Positions 48,351 to 61,539 of a stretch of DNA of 64,000 nucleotides are shown piece by piece. The stretch is from positions 558,001-622,000 of the forward strand of contig VWZP01010268.1 of assembly GCA_013396995.1 (NCBI GenBank), written 5' to 3'. Source of the stretch: Dicaeum eximium. Taxonomy: Eukaryota; Chordata; Aves; Passeriformes; Dicaeidae. Position 1 is the first letter of the stretch. Each line of letters starts with the position of its first letter. Below the pieces are notes generated by a model that did not search any database, was not told the DNA's origin, and saw only the letters and a program-made list of their open reading frames with translations. Position numbers and translations under genes: made by a program.

Positions 48351-48544
48351 GAATTGCTGAAAAGTCGTAATATTTTAAAAGAGGAGAGTCCTTTACAAAA
48401 ATATTTTTGTATTTGTTTAGACTCATTCTATTTCTATCCTCCTGTTGTCTCCTCTCTCCTCACCACCTGAAAACATAGCTCCAGCATGGAACCTCAAGGA
48501 GATGGCAGAACTTTCCTCCTAAACTATGGCATCTTCAGCAAGGA

Positions 48545-48922
48545 TTCACACCTTTATCACTTGCTTCCCCTCCCACTTCCCGCTCCAGCAGGATGGAGAT
48601 GAGAACTGGAAGTAAAAAAGTGAAGACCACAGGTTGAAGTAAGAACAATTTACTGGAAACAGCAATGAGATAAGAAAGCAAAAAGTAACAGAAATAAAAT
48701 TAATTTTAAAAGTATATAAAAGAAAAGGTGATTCACAGGTAAAAATGCTCACCGGAGATCCTGAGACAATGAAACTGTGGCAGATGTCTTCCCTCTACCT
48801 GCCAAATTTGTCTGACCAAAACCCACACACTTCTTCTCAGTCCAAAGAGTCCCTTCCCTTTGCTGCCACAATGCCCTGAGGTGATACAGAACAACCTCTG
48901 TCTCCTGGCCAAAACTAGGACA
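48545..48922 (-). mobile_element. ERVL-like LTR, 3' end worn
   Basis: The minus strand starts TGTCCTAGTTTTGGCCAGG at 48,922, the classic opening of avian ERVL LTRs. Further down it has TTTCCAGTAAATTGTTCTTA, TTCAACCTGTGG and then CACTTTTTTACTTCCAGTTC, followed by a GGGAAGTGGGAGGGG-type U5 block near 48,570. The final part of U5 and a clear target-site duplication are missing. No internal retroviral genes lie beside it. It starts about 200 bp after the end of the CR1 copy. The family call is from memory of LTR patterns. Confidence 0.62.
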
Positions 48923-50153
48923 ATGGGGGAACAGGCTTTACCCACAGCTGAAAAGCATGGCTTGTACTTCAGCCAAGCTCACCTAACAATGTGCTCCTGC
49001 TGGAAGAGGTGCCAATAATCCCTGTACCTCAGCTCCTTGATCTGTCAAACCAAGTTATCGTCTGCCAGCTGAGCTAGAGAATGAAACAAATATATTAATT
49101 TCTTTTAAATCACAGACTTGATTTCTCACACGTTGGCTAATGGAACTGTGTGTGTCCATTCAAAGCTGATGCCATCAAGAGAGATTGACCAACTCTGACA
49201 ATCTGTACACCAGGAATAATTTGTGCCATAAAAGCAGCAGGACTCCTTTCACTACCTGTATCTTATCAGGGAAATGTAAAGCACAGGAGAAAAATCACTG
49301 TTCTTAATGTTATATTGAAGTACTGTAGCAGATACCATCTTCCCTACTGTGATTTGTCACCTCTTGCTTATCAAGGTTCAATATGATGTAATCCTTAAAA
49401 TGCAGAGCAAAGCCTCCGAAATAGGGGTGGTCAGGATCTTGATGACTCAATTCAAACATTTCTCCACTTCTTTGACTGTTAGAAAAATAAGCAGAGAACA
49501 GCAGGACAACACTTTCCTCTCAACAAACTGTGTAATAATCTGAAATGCAACTCATTTGGAAGAAAATAATTTAGCATTAAAGTGCACCTTTGAAATTTGA
49601 TGCTTAAACTTACATTTCCCTTGGAAATTTTGTTTCTGTCTTTTGATATTTTTTACACTGCATCTACTCATGTTAGTAGTCCCTCATGTCAGAGCAGCTC
49701 ACTTACTGCTGGCTGATTACCTAACAGGCATTTAGGAAATTATGTCGGTCAAGAAAATAGAATTATTCCTTGCCTACCAAGTCTTTCTGTGGTCTGTGTA
49801 TTTCAACAAGGTGATATGAACAACATGAAATAGTGACATAAAACTCCATCCAATTCATTCAACTGAGTTGTGACATATAAGGCGGTAAGAAGGAAAAAAA
49901 GTCACCAGGATCAAACTTGATATTTAAACCTTTTAATAAGGCAAACCAGAATGACACTCTTAAGGCAGTTCCATCTTGCCATCTTAACATCCCCACCTGA
50001 TCAGTTAAATTGCAAGTTGCTAATGATAGCCATGGTATGTTCAGAAAGGTTGACAATAATGCTGTTTTGAAGATGTCCAAGTCTTAACAGATGGTATTTG
50101 TATAAAGTGAGGTGCTGGATTTATCGTTCATTTCATTGCAGCACTTACTATGG
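48923..50153. other. Intergenic, no gene recognised
   Basis: AT-rich unique sequence with no identified repeat, exon or RNA gene. Frames do not exceed about 73 codons. Confidence 0.65.
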
Positions 50154-50769
50154 TGTGCTGGTTTTAACAACTAGCAGGGAAATAAATTTCAAACAAGCCC
50201 TTACCTTTTGCGCCACCCATTCCAATAATGGAGGAACAATGATGAGAAAATATAAATTGGAATAACAACTTATTAAATTTGTGATAGCTGGTGCAGTGTT
50301 GATGGCAAAAAGCGTATGAAAGAGAGAGGTATCCACAAAAAGTCATTGACCACTGGGAACCAAAGAAAGAGGCTTCCCAAAAGCAGCGCTGCCCACGTGG
50401 TTTCCAGACAAAGGCAGTATGTTGAGAAGAGCTCTCATGGCTCAAAATCCTTCCTGGACCCCAAGTCTGAAAAAATCCCAAAACAAACTAGAACTGGACA
50501 AAACAACCCCCTCGGGAGCTAGATCACCCGTGAGGTGCTGCCTGCTGGTTTTCTGGACCGGTGTGCTGGGCTGTGCTCACAGTGCTCGCCCAGCTTGGCT
50601 CAGTCCTGGGGGCACACACTCTGCTGGGCTTGAAGGAGTGGAGGGAGGGACGCTGGCAGAGGGGACGCTGGGGCTGCCAGCTGATCCCAACACCTTCTCT
50701 CTGGAGAGAGCCAGGTGAGATGGTGATTTTCCAGCACTTCCTGATGAAACCTTGTCCCCACCAGTGACA
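50154..50769 (-). mobile_element. Unassigned 616-bp LTR-like element with GC-rich half
   Basis: The segment starts TGTGCTGG and ends CCAGTGACA, so it has TG...CA ends and near-complementary termini, as LTRs do. Its right half (about 50,510-50,720) is distinctly GC-rich with CpGs, in contrast to the AT-rich left half and flanks. Read on the minus strand, this gives a GC-rich, U3-like part followed by an AT-rich part, the usual order for an LTR. No clean target-site duplication was found (TATGG left, TAGGT right), and no family was recognised. A GC-rich promoter or non-coding exon is an alternative. Confidence 0.38.
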
Positions 50770-52284
50770 TAGGTGGTTTGAAATTAAGAAGCCCTAAAAT
50801 CTCCACCCCCTTTTCTCTGTAACCAGGACATACAGTTGCAGTTTTTGTATTAATATCAGCTCCAGGTTCCACTACTGGAAACATCTGTCCTGTAGAGATG
50901 CCATGGTATATTCCTCAAGGAATGTAAGTTTCTTGTAGCATTCCCACTTGCTTCAATGGCAGCTCAGCAGGGCCAGCCAGGCCTCTCAAAAATAGTGAAC
51001 ATACAATAAGGGAACTCCTGATTACCAGAAAAAGCAAAATAAACAAAAAAATATGCACTCTGGGTGACTCATGTGACTAATGTCACATTCTTAAGAGAAC
51101 AGATCATGCTGTTGAAAAAGTCTCAGGATATTTTAAACTGGTTTTATTCAGAAGGCAAACATGATGAATAACAGGCAAGGATATTTATTCACTTAGACCA
51201 TGATTCATGAATTGCCCAAATGAAAGCAGTGATAATATTTATCACGGATGGTGAAAAGATAAGGACATGACAAACTGTTTTATTTTATTTTTATTCTGAT
51301 TACATTTGTACAAAACTAGATTCATTAAGAAACCTTTCCAACAAAAATTTTCTTAAACAAACTGTCCTTCTGTCTCCCTCTACCAAGATAAATATTTTCT
51401 CCCTGGTCTTAAGGCAAACTTTCCCTCTCACTGAGACTCTTGCAATGTGACAAGCCTGCGTAATCCACTGCATGAGAAGATCTCCAATACAATTTGCATG
51501 ATGTTGAACAGCATAAAATGACATTTCAGGCAGAAGTATTTGAAAAATTCTGAAGAGTAGATTTCTTTTTTCAAACGGAGGAGGCTTGCAATGAGCCAAA
51601 ACCAGATGAAAGCATTAACATTTAGGTGAATAGTGACAGTGATGGTAATGGAAAAGGGTGAGATATGAAAGGAATGAACAATTATGATAATTTTGTTTGT
51701 TTCTCAAAAGATGAGATAATGTGGATGACAGAACACAAACATGCTTCTGCAAGTAGTTATTCCTCTATTTTCAAATAACTTATTACTTGTCATATGTGCA
51801 TATTTGTTAAAAACAAGTCTGAGTTATTTTCTTATGTGTTTGTAATAACACATGAATTAAAATAGCACACAGATTTAAAAAAATAAATCTTCCTCTGTAG
51901 ATGTCCTAGCTTTTCATTCTAATAGTGCTTAGCAGAATAGGTAATGACACTCAGTTGCTGCTGTAGCTGATGGTAGACACTACTGAAAACAGACCACAAT
52001 GTAAAATAATATGTCTTGACAGAGTTGTGTACGTAATGTCTTCAGGTATTCAGAAAAAAACCAAAACAAATCCCCAAACAGTTTACTCTTTTACATTGCA
52101 GACCTTAAGATGGCAAACACTTTGATAAAAACCTATCCATGTTTTTAAGGATTTGAACCATGATTCAGATGGTTGAAGCTCCTACTTGACCTCAAGCTTC
52201 CTCTAACAACTTGACCAGGACACTTACTGTCACTTCAGTTTCCTTGAAAAAGGAGATAATTCCTGCTTCACATTTTCATATTGC
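50770..52284. other. Intergenic, no gene recognised
   Basis: AT-rich sequence with short frames only (the longest is 99 codons on the minus strand at 51,300-51,599). No repeat was identified. Confidence 0.65.
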
Positions 52285-52992
52285 AGGCTGGGGGATGAAC
52301 AGAGGGAGAGCAGCCCTGTGAGAAGGACTTGGGGGTGCTGGTGGGTGAGAGGCTGGACATGACCCAGCCATGGGCACTGCCAGCCCAGAAAGCCAAACGT
52401 GTCCTGGGCTGCATCCAGAGCAGCGTGGGCAGCAGGGGAGGGAGGGGATTCTGCCCCTCTGCTCTGCTCTGCTCTGCTCTGGTGAGACCCCACTGGAACC
52501 CTGCATCCAGCTCTGGGCTCCCAGCACAGGAAGGACATGGAACTGCTGGAGTGAGTCCAGAGGAGACCATGAAGACAATCAGAAGGCTGGAGCACATCTT
52601 TTCTCCTCCAAAGGCATGCTGAGAGGGTTGGGGCTGTTCAGCCTGTTGAACAGAAGGCTCCAGGGGCACTTCAGAGCAGCCTTCCAGTATGTGAAGTAGG
52701 CCAACAGGAAAACCAGAGAAGAACTTTTTACAAGGGAGAATGGCTTTAAACTGAAAGACTGTAGGTTAAGACTAGATATTAGGAAAAAATCCTTTACTGT
52801 GGGGGAGGTGAGGTGCTGTAACAGGTTGCCCAGGGAATCTCTGGATGCCCCATCTCTGGCAGTATTCAAGGCCATGGGTTTTGAGAAACCTGGTGTAGTA
52901 TAAGATGTCCCTGTTTGTGGCAGTGGAGTTGAAATAGGTGATCTTTAAGGTCTGTTCCAAGTCAACTTTTATGGTTCTATGATTCTATGATA
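52285..52992 (+). mobile_element. CR1 LINE, 3' 0.7 kb
   Basis: The copy begins within the ORF2 C-terminal region (EKDLGVLVGERLDM at about 52,335), continues through AQKAKRVLGCIQSS and the FCPSALLCSAL-like segment, then the LRGLGLFSLLNRRLQG block. It runs into the 3' UTR and ends GGTTCTATGATTCTATGA at 52,974-52,991. Stops and small indels interrupt the frame. An internal (CTCTG)5 expansion lies at 52,457-52,481. Confidence 0.92.
52457..52481. repeat. (CTCTG)5 microsatellite within CR1
   Basis: Five exact CTCTG units sit inside the ORF2 C-terminal region of the CR1 copy, probably grown from a shorter native run. Confidence 0.9.
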
Positions 52993-55870
52993 TTTGGGTG
53001 GCAGAATTGCTGACACAAGAAGCAAACTCCATGTTCTCAAATGAAGAGTCCCATATGAATGTGACTTCTACGGAGGTCCACCAGGTCATACAACACCTTA
53101 TCCGTAGGGTACAGCCGAATAATGAAAGTTTTCAATAAAAGTCAAGCAGAGACTGTTGTCAAAATACAGTGTGGCACTAATCTTTGTCAGGCATTGTTAA
53201 AAACTAACATTGAGAAGGTAGCTAGCCCAGGTGTGGAGATCTGATGTTGAGGAAAGAATGCCTGCCCATTGAAATGGATCTTTTCTTTTGGCTCGTACAA
53301 GTTCTGGACATATTATTTGCTACAGATATTTTGCCAGACCCATTCCTGCAATTTGACTCACTGAAATAAGACTATGTTTATTTCTATTGGGAAAGGTAGT
53401 GGCCAAATTCTTACCACAGCTGGATATGGTAGGGTGGTCTCATTGTTTATCTCTGCTTCTCTACCCTTTATGGTTCCAGTTCCGTCTGGAGAAAGTGTAA
53501 TGAATATCATTGGGAAGTAATGGAATACTTTTTCAGAGGTGATCATCATGCAAGCCAGGACAGAATATATCCTTTGAGATCTTCAACTGGCGTAGCTTGT
53601 GGTCATTTGACTTATAAATTTGGCTCTGAAGGAGGAAAATGGATATATTTCAGGCTGTCTTCTTTAATAGAAACCTACTGACAACTCTGAGAGCTCTGTA
53701 GGTTTTGTTCTTTTCCAGTGCGAGGCCAGACCTATATTCTACAGATAAAGGTTGACCTGCAAAACTCCTTTCCCTGTGAAGTCTGAGATTTTTGTCTACA
53801 GAGGGTGGTACTTCACACAAAATGTCATAGCATAATTTTATCTATCTTTGTGCTATCAGGCTTGAAATAAACTATGTTACCATATAGGTTTATTTCAGGA
53901 AATAAAATAATGCAAATGTTAAAAAAGTCCTAGTGTGCTTGAAAGATTATATATTTTTCCAACTTTATCAGTTGCTCTAGTAACAGATATTATCATTCTT
54001 TTTCCCCCACGAACCATGCCTTGTTTTTTTCCTTACTTTCTTTGCTGTTGAAAATGTACAAAGAGCAGGAGATGGTTTGAAGGGAGATTAGGTAGCTAAA
54101 GTACTTCCTTCATACAGATACATTTTTAGCTGAGCCAAATACATTCCACTGAGGCAGTATGCCGTTTAATATTTCTTTCTGTTGCTATCTCTTAGCTGAT
54201 TCTCTTTCTGCTCAGCAAGTCTAAGTCTTGTTCAAAAATGTGCACTGACTGCTTTTTTCTAAACTAATGTAGCTATTATCACCACAATACTCCGGGCATT
54301 TGAGTTCCAAGGAGAATATAGATTTATTGCATAGCTTTGGTAGGTACTGTTATGTTTGTGCCAAATTTTTGTGGCTACTCTTGACTGGACTAAATTATCA
54401 TGTTCTCTGTCAGAACAAAGAGTCGCCTCAGGAGACTTAATTTGTGGCAGAAACAGTCAGAAAAAGTCAAAAGACATCCATCTGTGTAAAAAATCTATTT
54501 GTAAAACCAAGCTATAAATTCTCTTCAAGGGCCTCAATGCTGTTTTCAGCTGCACCTACACAAATGGTGTAGGCAAGTACATCTTTGCTATGTCTGCCCT
54601 TGCTGATGGCAAGACACAAAACAGCTCTCTTCCAGGAACTGAATAGTCTCATTCAGCATATGTACAGCTCTGAGCTAATGCATTTAAATGATTCTGGCCT
54701 GTAGCCAGCAGCAGGCACACAAGTGAAGCAGACGTGACCGTCTGTACCTGTTGTGCCTCCGAAAGTAGAGTCCTTGTCATTGTTTCCAGCACTCATGGTA
54801 TTGAACACTTGCTAAAACCATCAAAATATTCTCTTTGCTCTTGATGTACCCAGCTGCATGTCAATTAATCCAGCAAAAGAAAGCACAACAACCCCTGCAG
54901 CAAGCAGTTTTTTATTTCTCATGTCTTACTCTCCAGTTTTTTCCGCTTATACTCAGCTGCATGAGCTTAATTTGCTGATTATTATTTTTTGTTTTATCTA
55001 GGTTTACCCTCAGCTGTTTCCTCTATCCTATGCAGGATGCTAAAGGGTAAGTTTATTTCAATTTTGCTCACCCTCAGACACCTATCCTTTCAGTGGATAT
55101 TGCTGCAGTAAAATTGAGCTCGAACTGAAAGGCTGTTGTATTCATTGCCATGGCTCAGACCTTTATGTTACCCTCTTGTTCAGTAATCCCCACTGGGGCT
55201 TCTCTGTCTAGCAAAATTTGTTTTAAAATTTGCTTCAAAATTTCTGCCAGAATGAATTTTTCATTTAGTTTTCCTCCCAGATCTTAGTTTTGTTCAGTGG
55301 TGTGACACTTGCCTTGCATGGCTCATGCCCTACTGTCTGTGTCAGGAAGTCCCTGCAAAACTTGACACAGGAAGCTCTAAAGAAATGCAGGTGAGTCACA
55401 TTAGAAGGGACATCTGGTTCTAGGAGAGACAAGACAGCCTTGACTTTTTGAATCAGTGTCACTGTTCTGGGTATGCACAGTCTTCTTTCATTCACAACCA
55501 AGGACTTCCTTGCAATGCACCATTTGTGTAGAGGTTGCTGTAAGCTTAAACAAACATATTATATTAGGTGACAAATGTCCTCACTCTAAGACTTCTGTAC
55601 CCTATGTAAGCAGGATGCAGGGGACAACTGTGAATAGGAACTGAAGTCTTGTGGTCTGGTCACAGAAGAAGCAGGTATGATAACTGAAAAACTTCTTATC
55701 TTTCCTAGTGGATACTTTGGTCTTGGAAACTGATCAGAAAGGATTCATAATTATTAATTTTAAAACCATACTCAGATGGTAATTTTTTCCTTCAAGCCTA
55801 ATGTCCCTAGTTGAGGGCCATTTCCCATTTCAAGAACCAAGTGTTCACTGATCACAGGAGATGTACACTG

Positions 55871-55901
55871 ATGTCAGATACACTGATGGTGTATCTGACA
55901 T
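55871..55901. repeat. 13-bp perfect hairpin
   Basis: ATGTCAGATACAC and its exact complement flank a 5-base TGATG loop. The word TACACTGATG also occurs twice in direct orientation with a 15-bp offset (55,864 and 55,879). Confidence 0.9.
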
Positions 55902-58900
55902 GGCCACAGGATAAAGACTCTCTGACTGGTCTGTTCCAAGCGACCCTATGCATCCAGCAGGATGAGGCAGAGGGATTCTTGTGCAAACATGCACCACTTC
56001 CAGAGTAGAAGGAGTTCAGTTTCCCCCTAACAGCCTTGTACTTTTCATTTTTATAGTCCAATTCCTCTGAAAGTCCAAAAATAAAGGTAAAGGTCTTCTA
56101 ACAACAGTGAAGGGTCTAGCTTCTGTACCATACATGTATTTCCTCTGAATGATACATTGGCTAAGGAGATCTAGTTCAAGACCAGGAGCTTGTTAATACA
56201 TAGAACAAAGGGGGATAAAGAGAGCAGGGACGGGGAGGGGACACCAATAAATAACACAGGCCCCAAATTTCCTGCCCCAGTCAAACCATTCTTGCCTGCA
56301 AGCAAGGTTGGAGAAGTTCTCCTCAGCCTGTCTGAAAGTGGCAGAGCAAGGCTTTGCTGCATCTGCCCCTGCATAGTGTGAAAAAAGGTAGTGATGGATA
56401 TGTTGAATGCGACCCATACTGGCAAATCTGTTATTGGCAGCTCCTGGTTGTTTCCTAGGTCTAAAGTTGTTCCATAGGCCTAGCAAGCAGTGGTCACAGT
56501 AGGCTTCCTGATTACTCAGAGTTTGCACTGCAGCTTTTTGTGACACATTTGAACACCATTCAAGCGTTTCTAAACCAAGTGCATGGGATCAATAAAAAAT
56601 ATGTAACAATTGTGTAATATGAGCTTTTCTTCTAACTATTTGTTCTCATCTAACACTTTTTGGAGCACTTGGTCAGTCTTACAGCAGTCTGCCTGGTTAT
56701 CATACCTGCTTATCATGGGGGAGTTCTTTCATACTCAGGTTGATCTGATTTTGATGTACAAATCAAAATTCAAAGACACTGGCTCAAGTGCTTGCAGATA
56801 AGTGATAAAAAGTAAGAAAGTTTAAAAAACAAACACGGGTGGGAACTCCAGGTTTTAGTAAACAGCTGATCTCTTAATTACCTTTGGTCATGCTCTGGAA
56901 AGGAGGAATATACTTCCAAAATATAATCATGTTTTTCTCTACCCACTTCCAGAGAGAGAAAGAGCCACTTGGGGATATTGCAGAGGGATTATGGAGGTTT
57001 ATTACAGTCCAGTAATGTCATCAATATACACTGCTTTTGCAAGTTCAGATTTATTAAAAGCACTTGTCTTGTTGGAGCTCTTCCATGATCAGGAATGTTC
57101 GACAAATTTGGGGAAAGAAATAAAGAGTCTCAGGTGTCCTTTGGATAATTTATTGCACTGAAGGCTTCCCTCTGAGAGGAGCTAAATAATAGCAAGGTCT
57201 AGTAAAGCAGTTCCTTGTGGAGAGAGCAGAAAGGATCAGATTTGACACACAAGGAGAACAGCAAATGATAAAGGCTTTCAGAAGGAATATCGTGGCAGTC
57301 AAGGTACACAGAGCTGAAAAAGTATTAAAGAGGGGGTGTAAAAATGAATGTATCATGCAGCTGGTGCTCCTGCAAGTGTGGTATAAAACCGGACAGTGTA
57401 TTACAGCAGCTCCAACAACAAAGACAGTACCACTGCACAAGTCAATGCACTAATTTGCTGCTCACTGTCTTCTACCAGATACTCTGTGTTCCACTTCAGC
57501 ATTGCTCCTTGACTGCATTAATGATATCCTTACTGATTCTCTCCCTCTTGCCCTTTATGCTCTGTGTCCTTGTCTGATGAAGAGCCACACTGCCCCCCTC
57601 AAAGAAAATCATCACCCAAGGAAACATGCAGTACCCAAGACAAGGCAGTGACTCATCTAATCCCTGCTGGTGTTGGTCTGCTTTGTAAAAGCACTTGTAT
57701 TCCCATTATGTCTGTGTGGCAAAACATAGAGAGGAGGTGCTACTGCAGAAATCCCCCAAACATGCCAGCATTCCTGGTCCAAATCACAGCCTAGGATTTC
57801 AGGAGTCATATCATCCTCCCCATTGTGCTAGACCAGCACTGCACTCCACTTAGTTCACTGGCCCTGGGATCACACTGTAATTTTGACATATTAATTACAA
57901 CTATAGCCGCTTTTCAAACTTTATGTCCATACTGCATGTGGCACCTTGGAGGGCAGGGAGGGTCTTAAGCCCAGAAACAATATTATGTCTTTTATAAAAT
58001 CAACAACAAGCCCCCAGAAATATGAGCGTTCACATAATGAAGATTGATATGAGTCCACAGGAATGAATCCTCCTGCTGTGTTCCTTGCCTACATATGCAA
58101 GGTTAATCCAGCTGCTTCCAGTGGGGCAGAAAGGAGATTTCTTCTAGAACAACATGCTAGGGACTTCTGTATTTTTTTTAAGTGCCCTCCAGCAAAGATC
58201 ATCTGCTAGAACCATCTGGATGTCATGAGTTCAATGGATTTCCTCTGTTAAAGGTAAATATGGTTGCTTGTAGAGTGGCAGATGCCTTTTCTATTTGTGT
58301 GTGTGATATTGCTTGCATTTTCCTGTTGACCATAATCTGTGATAAAATTTTGTTTGGCTTCACCTCACCTTCCCCATTCTGCACTTTTTTCAGAGAGATT
58401 AAAAAAAACATAATTTGTAGAACTCTTTAGGAAAGGTGAGCCCAAGAAGTGCCTTCACTCTCCACAACTCACTTGTATTATGGAGCACACCCAGCCCCAG
58501 AGACAGAATAAAGAAATTATGATGTAGGTTTTCTTTAATTATTGGTGCCCTTCTTTCAATGAGACTTCCTGTTTGTGGCACCTGATTTTCACAGCATCTA
58601 ACAACTCTGCTTGGGAAGGGCATAGAGGAATGTCTGGAGGCTATTCTTAATAAAAAGTTTGAATGCATCCTCTGGTATCTATGTTGCAGAGGGTTCCCAG
58701 AGATTTAGTGATGCTTGAACCAGTCATTGGAGAAAAATTTGGGCCCTATTTGAAACACCCACAACCACTGTCTCATTTACATATCACATTTACTTTTCTC
58801 CTGTGAGGAAGCTGGGCTTTGACAGCCTTCAAGAGCACAAGATGTGGGTCATTCTGTGTTTGTTAGAATTTAAGCAGTATGGAAGGCACAGGCAACTCTT

Positions 58901-61197
58901 CTGAGCTCTGTCACCTCTCTGGTGTCAGTGGGGCTCTCTAGACTATGGCTCTGAAGGGGATGGGCACAGACTGAGAGAGCTGTGCTAGCAGAAACATAAC
59001 TGTGGCTGTTCCACAGTGTAAGTGTCTACAAGAAGCCAGTGCAGCTGGCTTTATACTGATGAATTATACAAGTGTTCATGCACTGGTATGCTCATTTAGA
59101 AGCATTACAGCCTAAATGATCTAACTTATGGTTTTCCACACAGAGGTCTATGGCAGGCTAGGAAATTAAAGAAGGCCAATACCCTCACTGCTGGTGTTCA
59201 AAGATGTAACAATTCTCTGATGCAAGAAGTGAATGCAACTGGGAGATGTTCAGCATTCCAGGCTGATTCCTTGGCACATCCTGTGCAAATCTGAGTCAGC
59301 CTGATATTACTTGAAGTTAACTTAATGGGAACTATGATCTGAACCATGCACACTTAGTACTTTGACTGTAGGAGCAGGAATTCCATTATTTAATCCATCA
59401 CAAAAGCATTTGTAAAGTATAAATGCACAGGTTTTAACACAGACCACAAAACTGGAGTAAGGTGGTCTGTTAGATATTTTTGAACTTGTAGAACTTTGTC
59501 TCCTTAGACCACATGTGATTCTTGTGCTTTGAGCAGAGGTTTGCAGATCCATGGGGCAAATTGCCCTGAGTCACCAAATCAAACAATTAAGCAGGAAAGG
59601 AGACAGAGGAGAGTAGGCCCTACATTTCCTTGTCTGTAAACAAAGACTGTGGAAGCGGAGGAAAAGAAAAAAAAGGGACAAAGCCAACATCAGATTTAGA
59701 ACACTTGAAACAAAACCTCACCACTGAAAGGGAAGAGTGGTGACAAAATAAGATGGTTTTATCACAGTCTGCTGATCTCTTCACATACACCCTTTTATCT
59801 CCCAGTAGTCTTCAGGAGCATTCTGACCTAAGTTCTGTCGGGCATTTAGCTTCCAGCTTAGAAACATGATGGAAGAAGCATATGACAGGAAAGCAATTTT
59901 GCTTCTGTGCTTTTTTTCATGCTCACTTTCAAGCACAGGTTTTAGTGTTCAGTAATAATGTGTTGTCATGAAAACAGCAGTCTGCCTTAGTCTCTCTGGT
60001 ATGCTCCTGGTTGTTCTTTTAGCTGAATAACAGCATGTTCCATCTTAGGTTGCTTTGAAAGACTAAGCAGGTAAGCTGATCCAGGATGCTGTATATTTAA
60101 ATAGTAGGTTATTGCACAAAATGCAGGAGTGTCATCTAAAATGCTAGCCTTTCTGCTCTGTGTGCAAGATACATGCTGGTTTACCACTGGAAAAGTTGCA
60201 AAAGGACTCTCCTCTCCCTACAGCATCTGTATTCTGTCCTTCTATACTGGGAGCAGAAATGCTGAGGAAATGACTCTTGCCCTAGCCCAGTCCTGTACCA
60301 GGTTTTGGGGCTGTCACACACATCCTCCATATAAGTGTGGGGTACACGTAGGCTCTTTATGTGTGATGTATAAGGAAGCCATGCAACTGCACTGCTGTGA
60401 CATTCACAGCAGGGCTTTGTCTGTCCCCAGGTGTCTGTCATACTGCAAAGGAGGTGTGTGTTTGTCAGTGCCTTGGTGAAGGAAACTCCCCTTCTTGCAT
60501 TCCAGGCAGGCAGGCTGAGGTATTAACCTCTGGCAAGACAGGCAGCTGTGGGTATGTGTGTAGATGTAGCATGGTTAATTTGGGAGTTCAGAAATAAAAT
60601 AATTCAGCAGCTCTTAGAGAATAAACTTTTTATGAAGGTTACTGACATATGAGCTGGAAAACCTCCAGTGTTCCTCCCCACCTAGCTTTAAGCCTGAATG
60701 TGTCTCCTCCATTTTAGAATGCAGCTGTACAGGCTAAAGGTTTGCTCAGGAGCACATTATGAGCTTTTAAGGAGGAGTCTCTGGCCATCTCCACTGGATG
60801 TCTTTGGCAATGCTAGAATGTCAGCATCTCAACTGCTTGCTCATGTCTTTCTGAAACATGGATACCATTGGAAAATTTTGCTATCTACTATTTACTGTTT
60901 GCTTGCTGTTTTTTATTTTCTCACCAATAATAAAACAAAGTTAAAAACTTCCCAAATCTATTATAAAATCTAAATCTCTTAACTGATTATACAGTGGTTA
61001 TCCCCCATAGTCCTATTTCCAAAAGCATTTTTCTTTTCCAACAAAACTTTCAGCCCAGAGAGTTCATGATGAAAACTGAATGCTGGACTTTGTTTCATCT
61101 CATTATATTTAGTTTCCGTCTTCCTTGGGTTTTCCTTAATTCCGAAAAGGTAACAAAAGCCTGGTGGATGTGATTTCTGTTCCAGGGAACAGAAAAT

Positions 61198-61245
61198 AAG
61201 AAGATACCTTTTAAGAAGATACCTTTTAAGAAGATAAAATAAGAA
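61198..61245. repeat. 15-bp tandem repeat
   Basis: AAGAAGATACCTTTT occurs twice exactly (61,198-61,212 and 61,213-61,227), followed by a decayed third copy starting AAGAAGATA. Confidence 0.88.
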
Positions 61246-61329
61246 GAACCTTTTGTTCTGACAGGAAAGGTATCACAAAAACTGTGTTTCATGGCACACC
61301 TGAAGAACAGGGTGCCATCCACCCAATGA

Positions 61330-61535
61330 GATCCAGTTTAGATTACAGATTAGGAAGAAATTCTTTATTCTGAGGGTAGTGAGGTGTGAAGCTGTGCTCA
61401 AGGCCAGGCTGAATGGAGCTCTGAACAACCTGGTCTAGTGGGAGGTGTCCCTGCCCACAGCAGGGAGGCTGGAACTAGATGGTGCCTTCCAACCCAAACC
61501 AAACCATTCCATGATTCTGTGATTTTCTGATGATA
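61330..61535 (+). mobile_element. CR1 LINE 3' end, about 0.2 kb
   Basis: The sequence covers the ORF2 end and 3' UTR: ATTAGGAAGAAATTCTTTAT, TCAAGGCCAGGCTGAATGGA, CAACCTGGTCTAGTGGGAGG and TGTCCCTGCCCACAGCAGGG, ending CCATTCCATGATTCTGTGAT. It closely follows the CR1 3' consensus, so it is probably one of the younger copies here, though it lacks part of the segment before the GGCCAGG block. Confidence 0.9.
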
Positions 61536-61539
61536 TGGC

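Larger units (their letters stand above)
52993..61325. other. Intergenic, no gene recognised
   Basis: I saw no coding exon or identifiable mobile element over 8 kb. The stretch contains the 13-bp perfect hairpin at 55,871-55,901 and a 15-bp tandem repeat at 61,198-61,245. Open frames are up to about 117 codons without recognisable domains. Confidence 0.65.
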
